The position numbers and the translations under genes were made by a program. The notes beneath the pieces are model-generated. The model did not search any database, was not told the origin of the DNA, and worked only from the letters and a program-made list of their open reading frames with translations. Source: Phycisphaerae bacterium (GTDB lineage Bacteria; Planctomycetota; Phycisphaerae; Phycisphaerales; UBA1924). From it: DNA of 64,000 nt. Location of the stretch: positions 1-64,000 of the forward strand of contig JAEUIZ010000044.1 of NCBI GenBank assembly GCA_016793805.1. Direction: 5' to 3'. Each line of letters starts with the position of its first letter. Within the stretch, counting starts at the first letter, position 1. Of this stretch, positions 51,756-60,909 are shown one piece after another.

Positions 51756-52619
51756 TTACTCGACGGGCTCGAGTTCCGGGGATCGGTTCTGCATGTGGCT
51801 CTTGAGCCGCTGGAGGATCGAACTGTGCATCTGGCTGACGCGCGACTCGGAGAGCGCGAGCGTGAGCCCGATCTCCTTCATCGTCATGCCCTCGTAGTAG
51901 TAGAGGATGACGATGAGGCGCTCGGCACGGCTCAGGCCCCGGGTGATGAGGTCCTTGATGTCGCGCCGCTGCATCTCCTTCAAAGGGTTGCCCTCGTCGT
52001 CCTCGCGGACGATGTCGATCTCGCGGGTCTCGCGGGTGCCGTCGCCGGAGTTGAACTTGCGCGTGATGCTGTGGGTGCTCACGGCCGACCCGTCGCGGAG
52101 CACCTTGTCGAACTCCTCGGCGGGCAGCCGGAGGTGCTCGGCGAGTTCGGCATCGGTGGGCCAGCGGCCGTGGCGCATGTGGAACTTCTGCCGCGCCGAC
52201 TCGACCTTGGCGGTACGGTGCCGGACCAGCCGGGGAACCCAGTCCATGTTGCGCAGTTCGTCGAGGATCGCGCCGCGGATGCGCTGGGCGCAATAGGTCT
52301 CGAACTTCACGTTGCGTCCGAGGTCGAAGGTCTCGATCGCCTCGCGGAGGCCGAAAACCCCGACGGACATGAGGTCCTCGACATCGACCTCATTGGGCAG
52401 TCGCGTGTGGATGCGTTCCGCGTTGTACTTCACGAGCGGGAGGTACCGCTCGAGGAGGAAGTTGCGGATCGGATGGAGGCGTTCCTCCTCGCCGCGGCAG
52501 CGATCGAACTCGCGCCAGACGTCCTGAATAGGCCGAAGGGCCAACGGCACCGCTTTCTTCGGGGCGCTCGGCCGGCTGACTTTGGTGGGAACACGCTTCG
52601 ACTGCCGTGTCGCTGTCAT
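51756..52619 (-). CDS. Flagellar-type sigma factor of the FliA/WhiG family
   Basis: ATG 52619 lies six bases after AAGGAG (an upstream ATG at 52637 is less well placed). The protein has region 2 (RYLPLVKYNAERIHTRLPNE, DLMSVGVFGLREAIETFD, NVKFETYCAQRIRGAILDEL, RNMDWVPRLVR), region 3 (RWPTDAELAEHLRLPAEE) and region 4 HTH (MTMKEIGLTLALSESRVSQM). It resembles FliA/WhiG of group 3, which direct RNA polymerase to late flagellar genes. It lies next to flhG/flhF. Promoter at 52711-52738. Confidence 0.88.
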   Translation of the reverse strand: MTATRQSKRVPTKVSRPSAPKKAVPLALRPIQDVWREFDRCRGEEERLHPIRNFLLERYLPLVKYNAERIHTRLPNEVDVEDLMSVGVFGLREAIETFDLGRNVKFETYCAQRIRGAILDELRNMDWVPRLVRHRTAKVESARQKFHMRHGRWPTDAELAEHLRLPAEEFDKVLRDGSAVSTHSITRKFNSGDGTRETREIDIVREDDEGNPLKEMQRRDIKDLITRGLSRAERLIVILYYYEGMTMKEIGLTLALSESRVSQMHSSILQRLKSHMQNRSPELEPVE

Positions 52620-52710
52620 GGTCCGCTCCTTGACCATTGGTCGCGTTGTCGGCCGCGTGATGCGGCCCTCAGATCATCCGTGCCAACCGACCCGTCCTGG
52701 GTCGGCGAGC

Positions 52711-52738
52711 AGTATACCAACTCCTCCGGGGATGCAAG
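52711..52738 (-). promoter_or_regulatory. Putative promoter of the sigma-factor gene
   Basis: Minus strand: CTTGCA (52738-52733), 16 bases, TATACT (52716-52711), 92 bases before ATG 52619. A similar CTTGCA-N17-TATGCT lies before flhF. Confidence 0.5.
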
Positions 52739-52746
52739 CCCTTTTT

Positions 52747-53007
52747 CTAGGCCGAGGCGGCTCCCGCCTTTCGACCGCTCGTCTCACCCATCGAGGACTT
52801 GCGTCGTTCGACATGCTCGGTCACCACTCGCTCCAGCACCAACCCCACCGCCAACCCAACACCAAAGCACCCACCCAGGCACAGAATCGCCTGCCGCAGC
52901 ACCACCTCCGCCGGGTTGCCCACGGCCATTCCACAGACGACGGCGATGGCGAAGGCGGCGAGCGCAAAGATGGCCGCCATGACCCTCGCCGAAACGCCCA
53001 GACTCAT
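52747..53007 (-). CDS. Small two-helix membrane protein (86 aa)
   Basis: ATG 53007 follows AAGGAG nine bases upstream. Two hydrophobic segments, MAAIFALAAFAIAVVCGMAV and AILCLGGCFGVGLAVGLVLE (about residues 10-30 and 40-60), are followed by a basic tail (RVVTEHVERRKSS). It is located between flhG and the sigma gene on the same strand and may belong to the flagellar cluster. No family recognised; a role in membrane placement is only a guess. Confidence 0.55.
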   Translation of the reverse strand: MSLGVSARVMAAIFALAAFAIAVVCGMAVGNPAEVVLRQAILCLGGCFGVGLAVGLVLERVVTEHVERRKSSMGETSGRKAGAASA

Positions 53008-53149
53008 GCGTCATCGCTCCTTCGTGCCGAGAACCGGCGCAACGATCCCACCGGCTACTTGATCGTCACATCGCCCTTCTACATTCAATATCCGTGTCCA
53101 TCGAACATGCCCTCGCCGAACATTTCGGGGTCGTCGCCCCATGCAACCG

Positions 53150-54103
53150 CTACGACCGGCACAGCCCGAGTCTGGCCCACACGCCGGTGGGCCGCTCCTG
53201 GTGCCCCCCCTCTTCTTTGCCCCACAGGTGCCCGGCGATCACACGCCCGGCCTCACGCAAGTTCTTGGCAAACTGGGACTTTGATTCGTCGGCGAGCAGA
53301 GGCCGACGACGCCGGACCGAGCGCCCGACTTCCGCATCGACAGGTAGCCATCCCCAGGACACGGGTGCGAATCCTAAGAACCGCGTCGAAACCGCCGAGA
53401 TTCGGGCGTGCACGGCCGTCCCCTCTGCCGCACTCACTGCCTCGTTGACGAGGATGCCCAGACTGCCCTTTCTGGGGAGGGTGGGGTCCGCCAGCGCGGC
53501 ACACTTGACGAGTGCGTAGGCATCGGCGAGGGAGGTGGGTTCGGGCGTGGCGACGACGACCGCGGCGTGGGCGAGGCTCATGAGCATCAGGACCTCGGGC
53601 CCCAGGCCGGCACCGGCATCGACGATCAGCGCGTCGGCATGGTCGTCGAGGTCCTCGAGCGCGCGCACAAACCTGAGCCGTTCCTCTGGGCGAAGGTCGG
53701 CGACGCGAGCGACCCCCGCGGCGCCGGGGATGAGCCGGAACCCCCCGGGGGCGTCGATCGCGATGTCGGCCAAACCGAGGGCGTCGGGCGCACCCCCCCC
53801 CTCGCCTCGGAGGGCTCGCGTCTGGTCGAGGCGTCGGGCGGGTGTAAGCCCGCAGAGCACGTCGGCATTGGCCATCCCGAGATCGGCGTCGAGCAGCATC
53901 ACGCGTTTGCCCGCCCGCGCGAGGAGAATCGAGAGATTGACGGCGATGCTGGTCTTGCCGACGCCGCCCTTGCCGGAGGAGACGGTGACGATGCGCAGGC
54001 GTGACGCCGCGGGATCGCGCGAGGGCGCGACGATGGCGCGGAGTCGGGCGGCCTGATCGCCCGGGATGACGCCGAGGCGTGACATGGACGGGGCCCGGGT
54101 CAT
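53150..54103 (-). CDS. flhG: FlhG/FleN (MinD-like ATPase controlling flagellar number)
   Basis: ATG 54103 overlaps the flhF stop by four bases. The N-terminus contains the deviant Walker A VSSGKGGVGKTSIAVNLSIL (near 40-59); then DADLGMANADVLCGL and the switch region VDAGAGLGPEVL. It ends in a basic Gly-rich tail. With FlhF it sets flagellar number and position at the membrane pole. The N-terminal MSRLGVIPGDQAARLRAIV is a short activation helix of the FlhF GTPase in other bacteria. Position directly after flhF is typical. Confidence 0.88.
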   Translation of the reverse strand: MTRAPSMSRLGVIPGDQAARLRAIVAPSRDPAASRLRIVTVSSGKGGVGKTSIAVNLSILLARAGKRVMLLDADLGMANADVLCGLTPARRLDQTRALRGEGGGAPDALGLADIAIDAPGGFRLIPGAAGVARVADLRPEERLRFVRALEDLDDHADALIVDAGAGLGPEVLMLMSLAHAAVVVATPEPTSLADAYALVKCAALADPTLPRKGSLGILVNEAVSAAEGTAVHARISAVSTRFLGFAPVSWGWLPVDAEVGRSVRRRRPLLADESKSQFAKNLREAGRVIAGHLWGKEEGGHQERPTGVWARLGLCRS

Positions 54104-55473
54104 CGCGTCTCCGGTCCGTCGAGCACGAGGCGTGCGAGCCGTTCGGGATCGCCGGCCTCGATGTGGTCCGGCACCTCCTGGCCCGTGGTGACGAAACTGA
54201 ATCGGAGCGAGAGCCGCTGCGCGACGGTCATCAGGACGCCGTAGTTCACGGCCTCGTCGAGTTTGGTCATGATCACGCGGTTGGGCCCGATGGGACGGAA
54301 TCGCTCGGCGGCCTCCAGCACCACGCCCTCGCTGGCGGCGCTGGAAAGCACGAGGTGCGTCTGATGCGGGCGGGCGGCGTCGATGAACCCGCGAAGTTCG
54401 TCGAGCCGGGCGGCATCGCGCGGGGGCCTGCCGGCCGTGTCGATCAGCACGACCTCGCACCCCGCGAGCGCCTCGCAGGTCGGCCCCATGTCACGCGGGG
54501 TCAGCACCACCTTCAGCGGCAGGCCGATGATCTCGGCGTAGGTGCGCAACTGGTCCACCGCGGCGATGCGGTAGGTGTCCGTGGTGATGAGCCCGACGCG
54601 GCGACCCTGCCGGAGTTTGTAGGCGGCGGCGAGTTTGGCGACCGTGGTCGTCTTGCCGACTCCGGTGGGCCCGATGAGCGCGATGGTGAGGGGACGGCCG
54701 TCGGCGGGACGGGCGATCGGCGCGGTGCCGTCGCCCGGCAGCATCGCGGCGATTCGCTTGAGAATGGCCTCGCGGACAGCGGACTCATCGCGGAGTTCGG
54801 CGGCGGAGAGTTCGTCGCGCACGCTCGCGACGATGCCGTCGGCGAGTTCGGTCGCGACCTGTCCCTCCAGCAGCCGCAGGTACCCGTGCATGAGGGCATC
54901 GGGCATGGCGGGCGAGGGCCTCGCGCGGTCGGACACGACGCACCTGGTGGCCTGGAGCACCTGGCCGACCATCCGCTTGATGGCCGCGAGTTCGGTGTCG
55001 AGCCCCTGGCGGATCGTCCCGACGGCGACGGAATCGGGCTCGGATCGACCGATGACCGGCAGTGTGGCGGGGCGCTCGACGCGCCGATCGGGCGAAGGCC
55101 GCATGGGGATCGGCCTCTCGACCGCCACCCGCGCCGGGCGGTCGGCGACCTCAACCGCATCGGCGACTGCGGCTGCCCGAGCCGCGGCGCTGCGATCGGC
55201 AGACTCGGGCGCGCGCACGTCGGCGGCACGAGCGCCGGCTTGCGGGGACACGGGCCGGCGTGCGGGCTCCGCGGGCGGAGCGGGGCGCTGCCGACGCGCG
55301 AGGCCCGCGTCGTCCGAGGCCGTCACTTCCACGACGGAGCGACCGCCGAGCCCGAGCCAGCCGCCGATGGTGAGCGTTCGGGTGTGCAGGATGACGGCGT
55401 CCTTGCCGAGGTCTCGTTTGACCTCGGCGAGCGCATCGCCGATCGTCCGTGCCCGATAGGTTTTGAGGTTCAT
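54100..55473 (-). CDS. flhF: FlhF, flagellar SRP-type GTPase
   Basis: The B domain begins MNLKTYRARTIGDALAEVKR and DLGKDAVILHTRTLT, the standard FlhF start. After a Pro/Arg-rich linker comes the NG GTPase: GPTGVGKTTTVAKLAAAYK (near 268), DTYRIAAVDQLRTYAEI, IDTAGRPPRD, and TKLDEAVNYG. The protein is 457 aa. It recruits the flagellar machinery to the pole. Upstream there is a putative promoter; downstream flhG overlaps by four bases. Confidence 0.9.
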   Translation of the reverse strand: MNLKTYRARTIGDALAEVKRDLGKDAVILHTRTLTIGGWLGLGGRSVVEVTASDDAGLARRQRPAPPAEPARRPVSPQAGARAADVRAPESADRSAAARAAAVADAVEVADRPARVAVERPIPMRPSPDRRVERPATLPVIGRSEPDSVAVGTIRQGLDTELAAIKRMVGQVLQATRCVVSDRARPSPAMPDALMHGYLRLLEGQVATELADGIVASVRDELSAAELRDESAVREAILKRIAAMLPGDGTAPIARPADGRPLTIALIGPTGVGKTTTVAKLAAAYKLRQGRRVGLITTDTYRIAAVDQLRTYAEIIGLPLKVVLTPRDMGPTCEALAGCEVVLIDTAGRPPRDAARLDELRGFIDAARPHQTHLVLSSAASEGVVLEAAERFRPIGPNRVIMTKLDEAVNYGVLMTVAQRLSLRFSFVTTGQEVPDHIEAGDPERLARLVLDGPETR

Positions 55474-55526
55474 TCACGCCATCCTGGCCAAGCGAACCGT
55501 GCCCAGCCTCCTGCCGGGGAAGGTCC

Positions 55527-55555
55527 AGCATAGCAAGCCGTCCGCGGATTGCAAG
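55527..55555 (-). promoter_or_regulatory. Putative promoter before flhF
   Basis: Minus strand: CTTGCA (55555-55550), 17 bases, TATGCT (55532-55527), 54 bases upstream of the flhF ATG. Resembles the sigma gene promoter. Confidence 0.5.
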
Positions 55556-55607
55556 TCAACCTCGTTGCTGCGTCCATGCCGGCGAGGGTGGCTGAAGCGA
55601 GACCTTG

Positions 55608-57797
55608 CTAGGCCGCCCTGACCGCCGCGCCTTGCACCTCCTCTGCCGTGACGAGCGCCATGGAATCGACCTCGACCGTCGGGACGATCTCGTTGTACCC
55701 GAGGACAGTCACGCCCGGGACGTGTGGCTCGACGATCTGCCGGACGGTGGCGCGGACCGAGGGCGAGGCGATGACGACCGCCGCGTGGCCCGCCGTGGTC
55801 AACTTCCCGAGCGCCGCGGCGATGGCCCTGGCGACCGCGCCGCTGACCTGCGAGGGCATGCGGAGGATCGTCCCGCTGCCGGTGCGCTCGATGTATCCCT
55901 CGACGAGGTCGTCGAGCGCGGGATCGAGCGTGACGCACACGAGCCGCTGCTTGCGCGGATCGTTGGGCGACGGGGCGGCGTGCAACTGGCAGATGGTCCG
56001 CCGAAGCGCGTTGCGGACGTACTCCGTGAGCACGTCGAGGTCCTTGGACTTGGGCGCCCAGTCGGCCAGGGTCTCGACGATCGTCTCCATGTCTCGGATC
56101 GGCACCCGCTCGCGGAGGAGGTTCTGGAGCACCTTCTGGAGTTCGCCCGGCTTGACGAGAGCGGGCACGGCCTCTTCGACGAGTTTGGGGCTCCGCTGCT
56201 TGAGTTGCTCGACGAGGTTGACGACCTCCTCGCGGGTCAGGAGTTCCGCCGCGTGCCGCTTCACGACCTCGGCCAGGTGCGTCCCGAGCACGCTGACGGC
56301 ATCGACGACGGTGTAGTTCATGGTCTCGGCCCGTTGTCGCTGCGCGGGCTCGATCCACTTCGCTTCGAGGCCAAAGGCGGGCTCGCGCGTGGCCTCGCCC
56401 TCGATGGGCCCGCTGGCCAGGCCCGAGTCCATCGCCAGGAGTTTGCCCGGCATGGTCTGGCCTTCGGCGACGGCGCTCCCGCGGACCTTGATGCGGTAAT
56501 CCGTCGCGTCGAGTTGCATGTTGTCGCGGATGCGGACGGGCGGGAGCACCATGCCCAGTTCGGAGGCCAACTGTCGGCGGATGGCGGCGATGCGGCCGAG
56601 CAGGTCGCCGCCCTGGGCCGCGTCGACCAGCGAGACGAGCCCATAGCCCAGTTCGAGTTCGAGCACGTCGACCTTGAGCAGGCTCTCGACGGGCGGGCCG
56701 TCGGCACGGTCCTTGGTCGCCGCCGCCTCCTGCTCCTCGCGCTTGGCGGTCTCGGTTCGGCGGCGGGTGCGCGACATCGCCCAGGCGAGGGTGGCCAGCC
56801 CGCCCCCCGTGACGACCAGCGGGATGGTGGGCAGGGGTGTCAGGGCCAGGAGCATGAGGAACCCGGCGGTGAGCGTGAGCCCCTTGGGCTGGCTGATGAG
56901 TTGGTCGGTCAGTTCGTCGCCGAGTTGCTGCTTGGAGCCGGACCGCGTGACGATGAGCGCGGAGGCGATGGCGACGACGAAGGAGGGGATCTGGGAGGCG
57001 AGCCCGTCGCCGATGGTCAGTCGCGTGAAGACCTCGGCGGTCTGCATCGGGCTGTCCCATCCGCGGAGGATCATCCCCACGGCGAAGCCGCCGAGGACGT
57101 TGATCGCCGTGATGATGAGGCCCGCGACGGCATCGCCCCGGACGAACTTGCTGGCGCCGTCCATCGCGCCGAAGAAGTCGGCCTCCTGCCGGATCTGCTC
57201 GCGGCGGCGCCTCGCCTCGCCCTCGTTGATGATCCCCGCGTTCAGGTCGCTGTCGATCGCCATCTGCTTCCCGGGCATCGCGTCGAGAGTGAAGCGGGCG
57301 GCGACCTCGCTGATGCGCGTGGCGCCCTTGGTGATGACGACGAACTGCACGATGACCAGGATGAGGAAAATGACGACGCCGACGAACAGCGAGTCGCCGG
57401 CCACAAAGTCGCCGAAGGCCTGGATGACGTGCCCCGCGGTCCCCGTGGCCTCCTCGGGCGTGGTCGCCTTCGTCGAGAGGATCAGCCGCGTCGAGGCGAT
57501 GTTGAGCACCAGCCGCAGCATCGTCAGCGCCAGCAACAGCGAGGGGAACACGCTGAAGTCCAGCGGATGGTCCATGTAGATCGTCGTGAGCAGCACGATC
57601 ACCGCGATCGTGATGTTCAGGCAGATCAGGATGTCCATCACCCATGTCGGGAGCGGGACCAGCAGCACCGCCAGGAGCGACACGAACCCGATCGGCACCA
57701 GCAGCCCGCGCTGCGCCCGGAGCCGGTGCATCCATTCGGGGAGCACCGTGCCCGCGAGTTTCGATCCCGTCGTCGGCCTGATGGTGGGTGGTGGCAT
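55608..57797 (-). CDS. flhA: Flagellar export gate protein FlhA
   Basis: The 729-residue protein has an N-terminal membrane region with several segments (VPIGFVSLLAVLLVPLPTWV, ILICLNITIAVIVLLTTIYM), the FHIPEP-type motif region (TKGATRISEVAARFTLDAMP, GKQMAIDSDLNAGIINEGEA) and a cytoplasmic domain ending in the export-substrate platform (SEAVLRRTICQL-type segment, IVPTVEVDSMALVTAEEVQG). FlhA guides flagellar substrates to the export gate. The gene follows flhB after three bases. Confidence 0.93.
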   Translation of the reverse strand: MPPPTIRPTTGSKLAGTVLPEWMHRLRAQRGLLVPIGFVSLLAVLLVPLPTWVMDILICLNITIAVIVLLTTIYMDHPLDFSVFPSLLLALTMLRLVLNIASTRLILSTKATTPEEATGTAGHVIQAFGDFVAGDSLFVGVVIFLILVIVQFVVITKGATRISEVAARFTLDAMPGKQMAIDSDLNAGIINEGEARRRREQIRQEADFFGAMDGASKFVRGDAVAGLIITAINVLGGFAVGMILRGWDSPMQTAEVFTRLTIGDGLASQIPSFVVAIASALIVTRSGSKQQLGDELTDQLISQPKGLTLTAGFLMLLALTPLPTIPLVVTGGGLATLAWAMSRTRRRTETAKREEQEAAATKDRADGPPVESLLKVDVLELELGYGLVSLVDAAQGGDLLGRIAAIRRQLASELGMVLPPVRIRDNMQLDATDYRIKVRGSAVAEGQTMPGKLLAMDSGLASGPIEGEATREPAFGLEAKWIEPAQRQRAETMNYTVVDAVSVLGTHLAEVVKRHAAELLTREEVVNLVEQLKQRSPKLVEEAVPALVKPGELQKVLQNLLRERVPIRDMETIVETLADWAPKSKDLDVLTEYVRNALRRTICQLHAAPSPNDPRKQRLVCVTLDPALDDLVEGYIERTGSGTILRMPSQVSGAVARAIAAALGKLTTAGHAAVVIASPSVRATVRQIVEPHVPGVTVLGYNEIVPTVEVDSMALVTAEEVQGAAVRAA

Positions 57798-57800
57798 GGG

Positions 57801-58868
57801 TTAGGCCGCCCGTCCGTTGATGCGGTACACGTACGCCAGGACTTCGGCGACGGCCTCGTAGAACTCCGCGGGCACCTCGCGGCCCAGATCGACCTCCCAA
57901 TACAGCGCCCGCGCCAGCGGTGGACGCTCCACGATCGTCACGCCCGAGGCGATGGCCACCCGGCGGATGTGGAAGGCCAGGTCGTCCGCGCCCTTGGCCA
58001 CCACCTTGGGCGCCCGCATCTTCGCCGGGTCGTACCGCAGCGCGACCGAGAAGTGCGTCGGGTTCGTGACGATCACGTCGGCCTTGGGCACCTCGGCCTG
58101 GATGCGGTGCAGCGCGATCTCACGGGCCATGCGGAACCGCCTCGACTTGATCTCCGGGTCGCCCTCCATCGACCGGCGCTCGTCCTTGACCTCCTGCCGG
58201 GTCATCCGCAGGTCCTGCGTGTGCCGCCAGCGCTGGACGATGAAGTCCACGATGCCCATGAGGATGAGGGTGGCGAGCAACCAGAGCGTGAGTTCGAGCG
58301 CGAGTTGCAGGACCATGTAGACCCCGCCCAGGATCGTGAGCCCCGGGAGGGCCACGACCAACTCGAGGTCTTTCCAGAGCACGAGCCCCGCGACGAGCGA
58401 GACCACGACGAGTTTCAGGGAGTTCATCCCCGAGCGGATGAGGCCCCGGACGCCGAAGATGCGCTTGAGCCCGGCCGCGGGGCTGAGTTTGTTGAGGTTG
58501 GGCGTGATCGGCTTGAGCGTGAGGAGCCAGCCGACCTGGAGGAACTGCGCGAGGTACGCCACGACGAACATGACGGCCAGCGCCGGGCCGAGCACCCAGG
58601 CCCCGGCCAGACCGGCGTTGATGACCGCGTCGCGCACGGTCCGCATGTCGATCGGGCCGCCCGCGAGTTCGTGCTGAAGGCCGTGGCGCAGGAGGGACCC
58701 GAGCACGCTCGCACCCGCGGAGCCCATGATCGCCAGCAGGGCGACGCCCGCGGCGAGTTCGACCGCCGCGGAGAGGTCGGTGCTCTTGGGCACCTGCCCG
58801 CGCGAGCGAGCCTCGGAGCGGCGCCGCGCCGTTGGGAGTTCGGTTTTGTCGCCCAGGTCCTCGGCCAT
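57801..58868 (-). CDS. flhB: Flagellar export switch protein FlhB
   Basis: 355 residues with four membrane segments (SAAVELAAGVALLAIMGSAG, GLAGAWVLGPALAVMFVVAY), followed by the cytoplasmic FlhB-C with the self-cleavage site NPTH at N269-H272 (IVTNPTHFSVALRYD). Autocleavage there switches export from hook to filament. N-terminal EDLGDKTELPTARRRSEARS is the usual FlhB start. Located between fliR and flhA. Confidence 0.93.
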   Translation of the reverse strand: MAEDLGDKTELPTARRRSEARSRGQVPKSTDLSAAVELAAGVALLAIMGSAGASVLGSLLRHGLQHELAGGPIDMRTVRDAVINAGLAGAWVLGPALAVMFVVAYLAQFLQVGWLLTLKPITPNLNKLSPAAGLKRIFGVRGLIRSGMNSLKLVVVSLVAGLVLWKDLELVVALPGLTILGGVYMVLQLALELTLWLLATLILMGIVDFIVQRWRHTQDLRMTRQEVKDERRSMEGDPEIKSRRFRMAREIALHRIQAEVPKADVIVTNPTHFSVALRYDPAKMRAPKVVAKGADDLAFHIRRVAIASGVTIVERPPLARALYWEVDLGREVPAEFYEAVAEVLAYVYRINGRAA

Positions 58869-58881
58869 CGATCCCTCGTGC

Positions 58882-59664
58882 CTATGCCGCCCTCGCCCAT
58901 TGGTCCAGGGCCGTGAGCACCCGTTGCAGTTCGTCGGTCACCGCGTCGCGCGTCGCCGGGAGCGAGCCCGCGAGCATCGCCAAGCCCGCCAGGATCTTCA
59001 CGATGAATCCGATGCTCATGACGTTGATCTGGGGCATGGTCTTGCCCAGGAATCCCAGCGCGATCATGACGAGGAAGATGATGCCCGTGACCGGTGCCGC
59101 GACCCGGACGGCGAGTTCCATGCCCGCGGCCATGACGTTCAGGACGATGTCCAAGGGGGCCCTCGCCGGCGCGAGCCCCCCGATCGGGATCGTCTCGAAC
59201 GTCCGCATGAGGATGAGCACCAGGGCCTCGAGACCGCCGATCGCGAGGAACACGCCGATCCCGATGTACATGAGGACCTGCCCGATCACCTCGGAGTCGG
59301 TCCCGGCCTCGGGGTTGAAGACCCGCGCAAGGCCCAGGCCCATCTGGTGACCCATGATGTACCCCGCGAGTTCCAGTGCCAGGATCGGCAGAGCGGCGAT
59401 CAGGCCCATCGACCACCCGATGAGCGCCTCGCGCACGGTCATGGCCGCCAGGCCGAACATATCGACGTCCGTGGTCGGGGTCATCACCGCGAGCGCGCCG
59501 GGATAGAGCGCCGCCCCGAGCGCCACGGCCAGGAGCGCGCGGAACCTCGCGGGCGCCATGCGGTTGCCGAGCACGGGCGCGAGCAGGAACAGCCCCGCGA
59601 CGCGCGCCACCACGAGGAGGAGCGGGACGAGGTGCGGGAGCAAAATGCTGAGGAAGTCGTTCAT
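58882..59664 (-). CDS. fliR: Flagellar export gate protein FliR
   Basis: ATG 59664 gives 260 residues with six hydrophobic segments (PHLVPLLLVVARVAGLFLLA; PARAPLDIVLNVMAAGMELA; ARVAAPVTGIIFLVMIALGF). The start was chosen at MNDFLSILLP, with the upstream extension to 59742 lacking family character. FliR, with FliP and FliQ, forms the membrane export gate. 13-14 bases separate it from fliQ and flhB. Confidence 0.9.
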   Translation of the reverse strand: MNDFLSILLPHLVPLLLVVARVAGLFLLAPVLGNRMAPARFRALLAVALGAALYPGALAVMTPTTDVDMFGLAAMTVREALIGWSMGLIAALPILALELAGYIMGHQMGLGLARVFNPEAGTDSEVIGQVLMYIGIGVFLAIGGLEALVLILMRTFETIPIGGLAPARAPLDIVLNVMAAGMELAVRVAAPVTGIIFLVMIALGFLGKTMPQINVMSIGFIVKILAGLAMLAGSLPATRDAVTDELQRVLTALDQWARAA

Positions 59665-59678
59665 GGCCGCAAGCCCCG

Positions 59679-59945
59679 CTACGCCCCGCTCGCCAGCGAG
59701 AGCAACTGCCCGGCGTACGCGACGAGTTTGGCAACGATCCACGGCAGGAGGAGCGCGGCGGCGGCGATCATCGCCACGATCTTGGGGACGAAACTGAGGG
59801 TCTGATCCTGGATCGAGGTGATCGACTGCACGAGGCTGACGAGGAGCCCGATGATCAGGCCCGCGCCGAGGATGGGAGCCGCGATCTTGAGCGTGATCAG
59901 GAGCATCTCCCGCGCCAGCGACACCGCCTGCTCGTCGTAGTGCAT
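59679..59945 (-). CDS. fliQ: Flagellar export gate protein FliQ
   Basis: The 88-residue protein begins MHYDEQAVSLAREMLLITLK and has two membrane segments with the loop QSITSIQDQTLSFVPKI, characteristic of FliQ. It lies between fliP and fliR with gaps of 13 and 14 bases. Confidence 0.92.
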   Translation of the reverse strand: MHYDEQAVSLAREMLLITLKIAAPILGAGLIIGLLVSLVQSITSIQDQTLSFVPKIVAMIAAAALLLPWIVAKLVAYAGQLLSLASGA

Positions 59946-59958
59946 CGCGCCGCCTCCT

Positions 59959-60909
59959 CTACGCGTACCCAAGCACGAAGTTGACCGCCGCGGTCGCCAC
60001 GTCCGGCCGCGCGAAACTCCCCATCAGGCTCCCGACCACCAGCGCCCACCCATCGACGAGCACGAACAGCAGCAACTTGAACGGGAGCGTCACCAGCACC
60101 GGGGGCAGCATCATCATGCTCATCGAGATCAGCATCGTCGCGATCACCATGTCGATGACCAGGAACGGGAGATACAGCCGGAATCCCATCATGAACGCCG
60201 CCCGCAACTCGCTGAGCATGAACGCCGGCACGAGCGAGACCATGTCCACGTCCGCGCGGGTCAGTCGCGACGGGTCGCTCACGTCGATCCCGCGGTGCGA
60301 CATCACCATGTACAGGCTCGACCAGTTCCCGGTCGCCTCGATCTGCGCGAACATGAAGTCGCGCATCGGCTGCTTCGCCTTGTCCCACAGCGTGCGGTAG
60401 TCCGTGATCTCGCCCGCGCGGAACGGCACCACCGCCTCCTTGTACACCCGATCCACCGTCGGCGCCATCACCACCATCGTCGCCATCAGCGAGAGGCTCA
60501 CCGTCACCTGCGGCGGCGGGAGCGAGCCCGTGCCCATCGCCTGCCGCAGCAGCCCCAGCACCACCAGGATGCGGATGAAGCACGTCCCCATGAGCACGAT
60601 CGACGGGGCGAGCGTGATCACCGTCAGCAGGAGCATGATGTTCAGCACGGGGGAGAGCCCCCGGGGCCGATCCGAGTCCTTCGTGCCCGCGCCAGCCGCC
60701 CCCGCGTACGCCCCGCCCAAGGCGTCGCCCGCGGCGGCCATGACCTCAAGGGGATTCAGGCTGCCGGGGTCCGCCGGCGGCGCAAGCCTCGCGCGGAGCG
60801 CGGCCGGACCGGCCTCGATCGCGTCCGGAACGTCATAGGAACTCGGCGTCTGCCCCCGCGCCGGCAGCACGGCCAAGACCAGCAGCAGGATGCACGCGAG
60901 GCGCCTCAT
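59959..60909 (-). CDS. fliP: Flagellar export gate protein FliP
   Basis: A cleavable signal peptide (RRLACILLLVLAVLPARGQ) is followed by a Pro/Ala-rich stretch and then the FliP core: LLLTVITLAPSIVLMGTCFI, RILVVLGLLRQAMGTGSLPP, MATMVVMAPTVDRVY and LVPAFMLSELRAAFMMGF, ending with FKLLLFVLVDGWALVVGSLM. The protein is 316 aa. ATG 60909 overlaps the fliO stop. Confidence 0.93.
   Translation of the reverse strand: MRRLACILLLVLAVLPARGQTPSSYDVPDAIEAGPAALRARLAPPADPGSLNPLEVMAAAGDALGGAYAGAAGAGTKDSDRPRGLSPVLNIMLLLTVITLAPSIVLMGTCFIRILVVLGLLRQAMGTGSLPPPQVTVSLSLMATMVVMAPTVDRVYKEAVVPFRAGEITDYRTLWDKAKQPMRDFMFAQIEATGNWSSLYMVMSHRGIDVSDPSRLTRADVDMVSLVPAFMLSELRAAFMMGFRLYLPFLVIDMVIATMLISMSMMMLPPVLVTLPFKLLLFVLVDGWALVVGSLMGSFARPDVATAAVNFVLGYA

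Noticed and set aside
55605-58916. A plus-strand open frame of 1103 codons
   Set aside because: It runs antisense to flhA and flhB, whose family motifs are clear. Long antisense frames are expected at this GC content.
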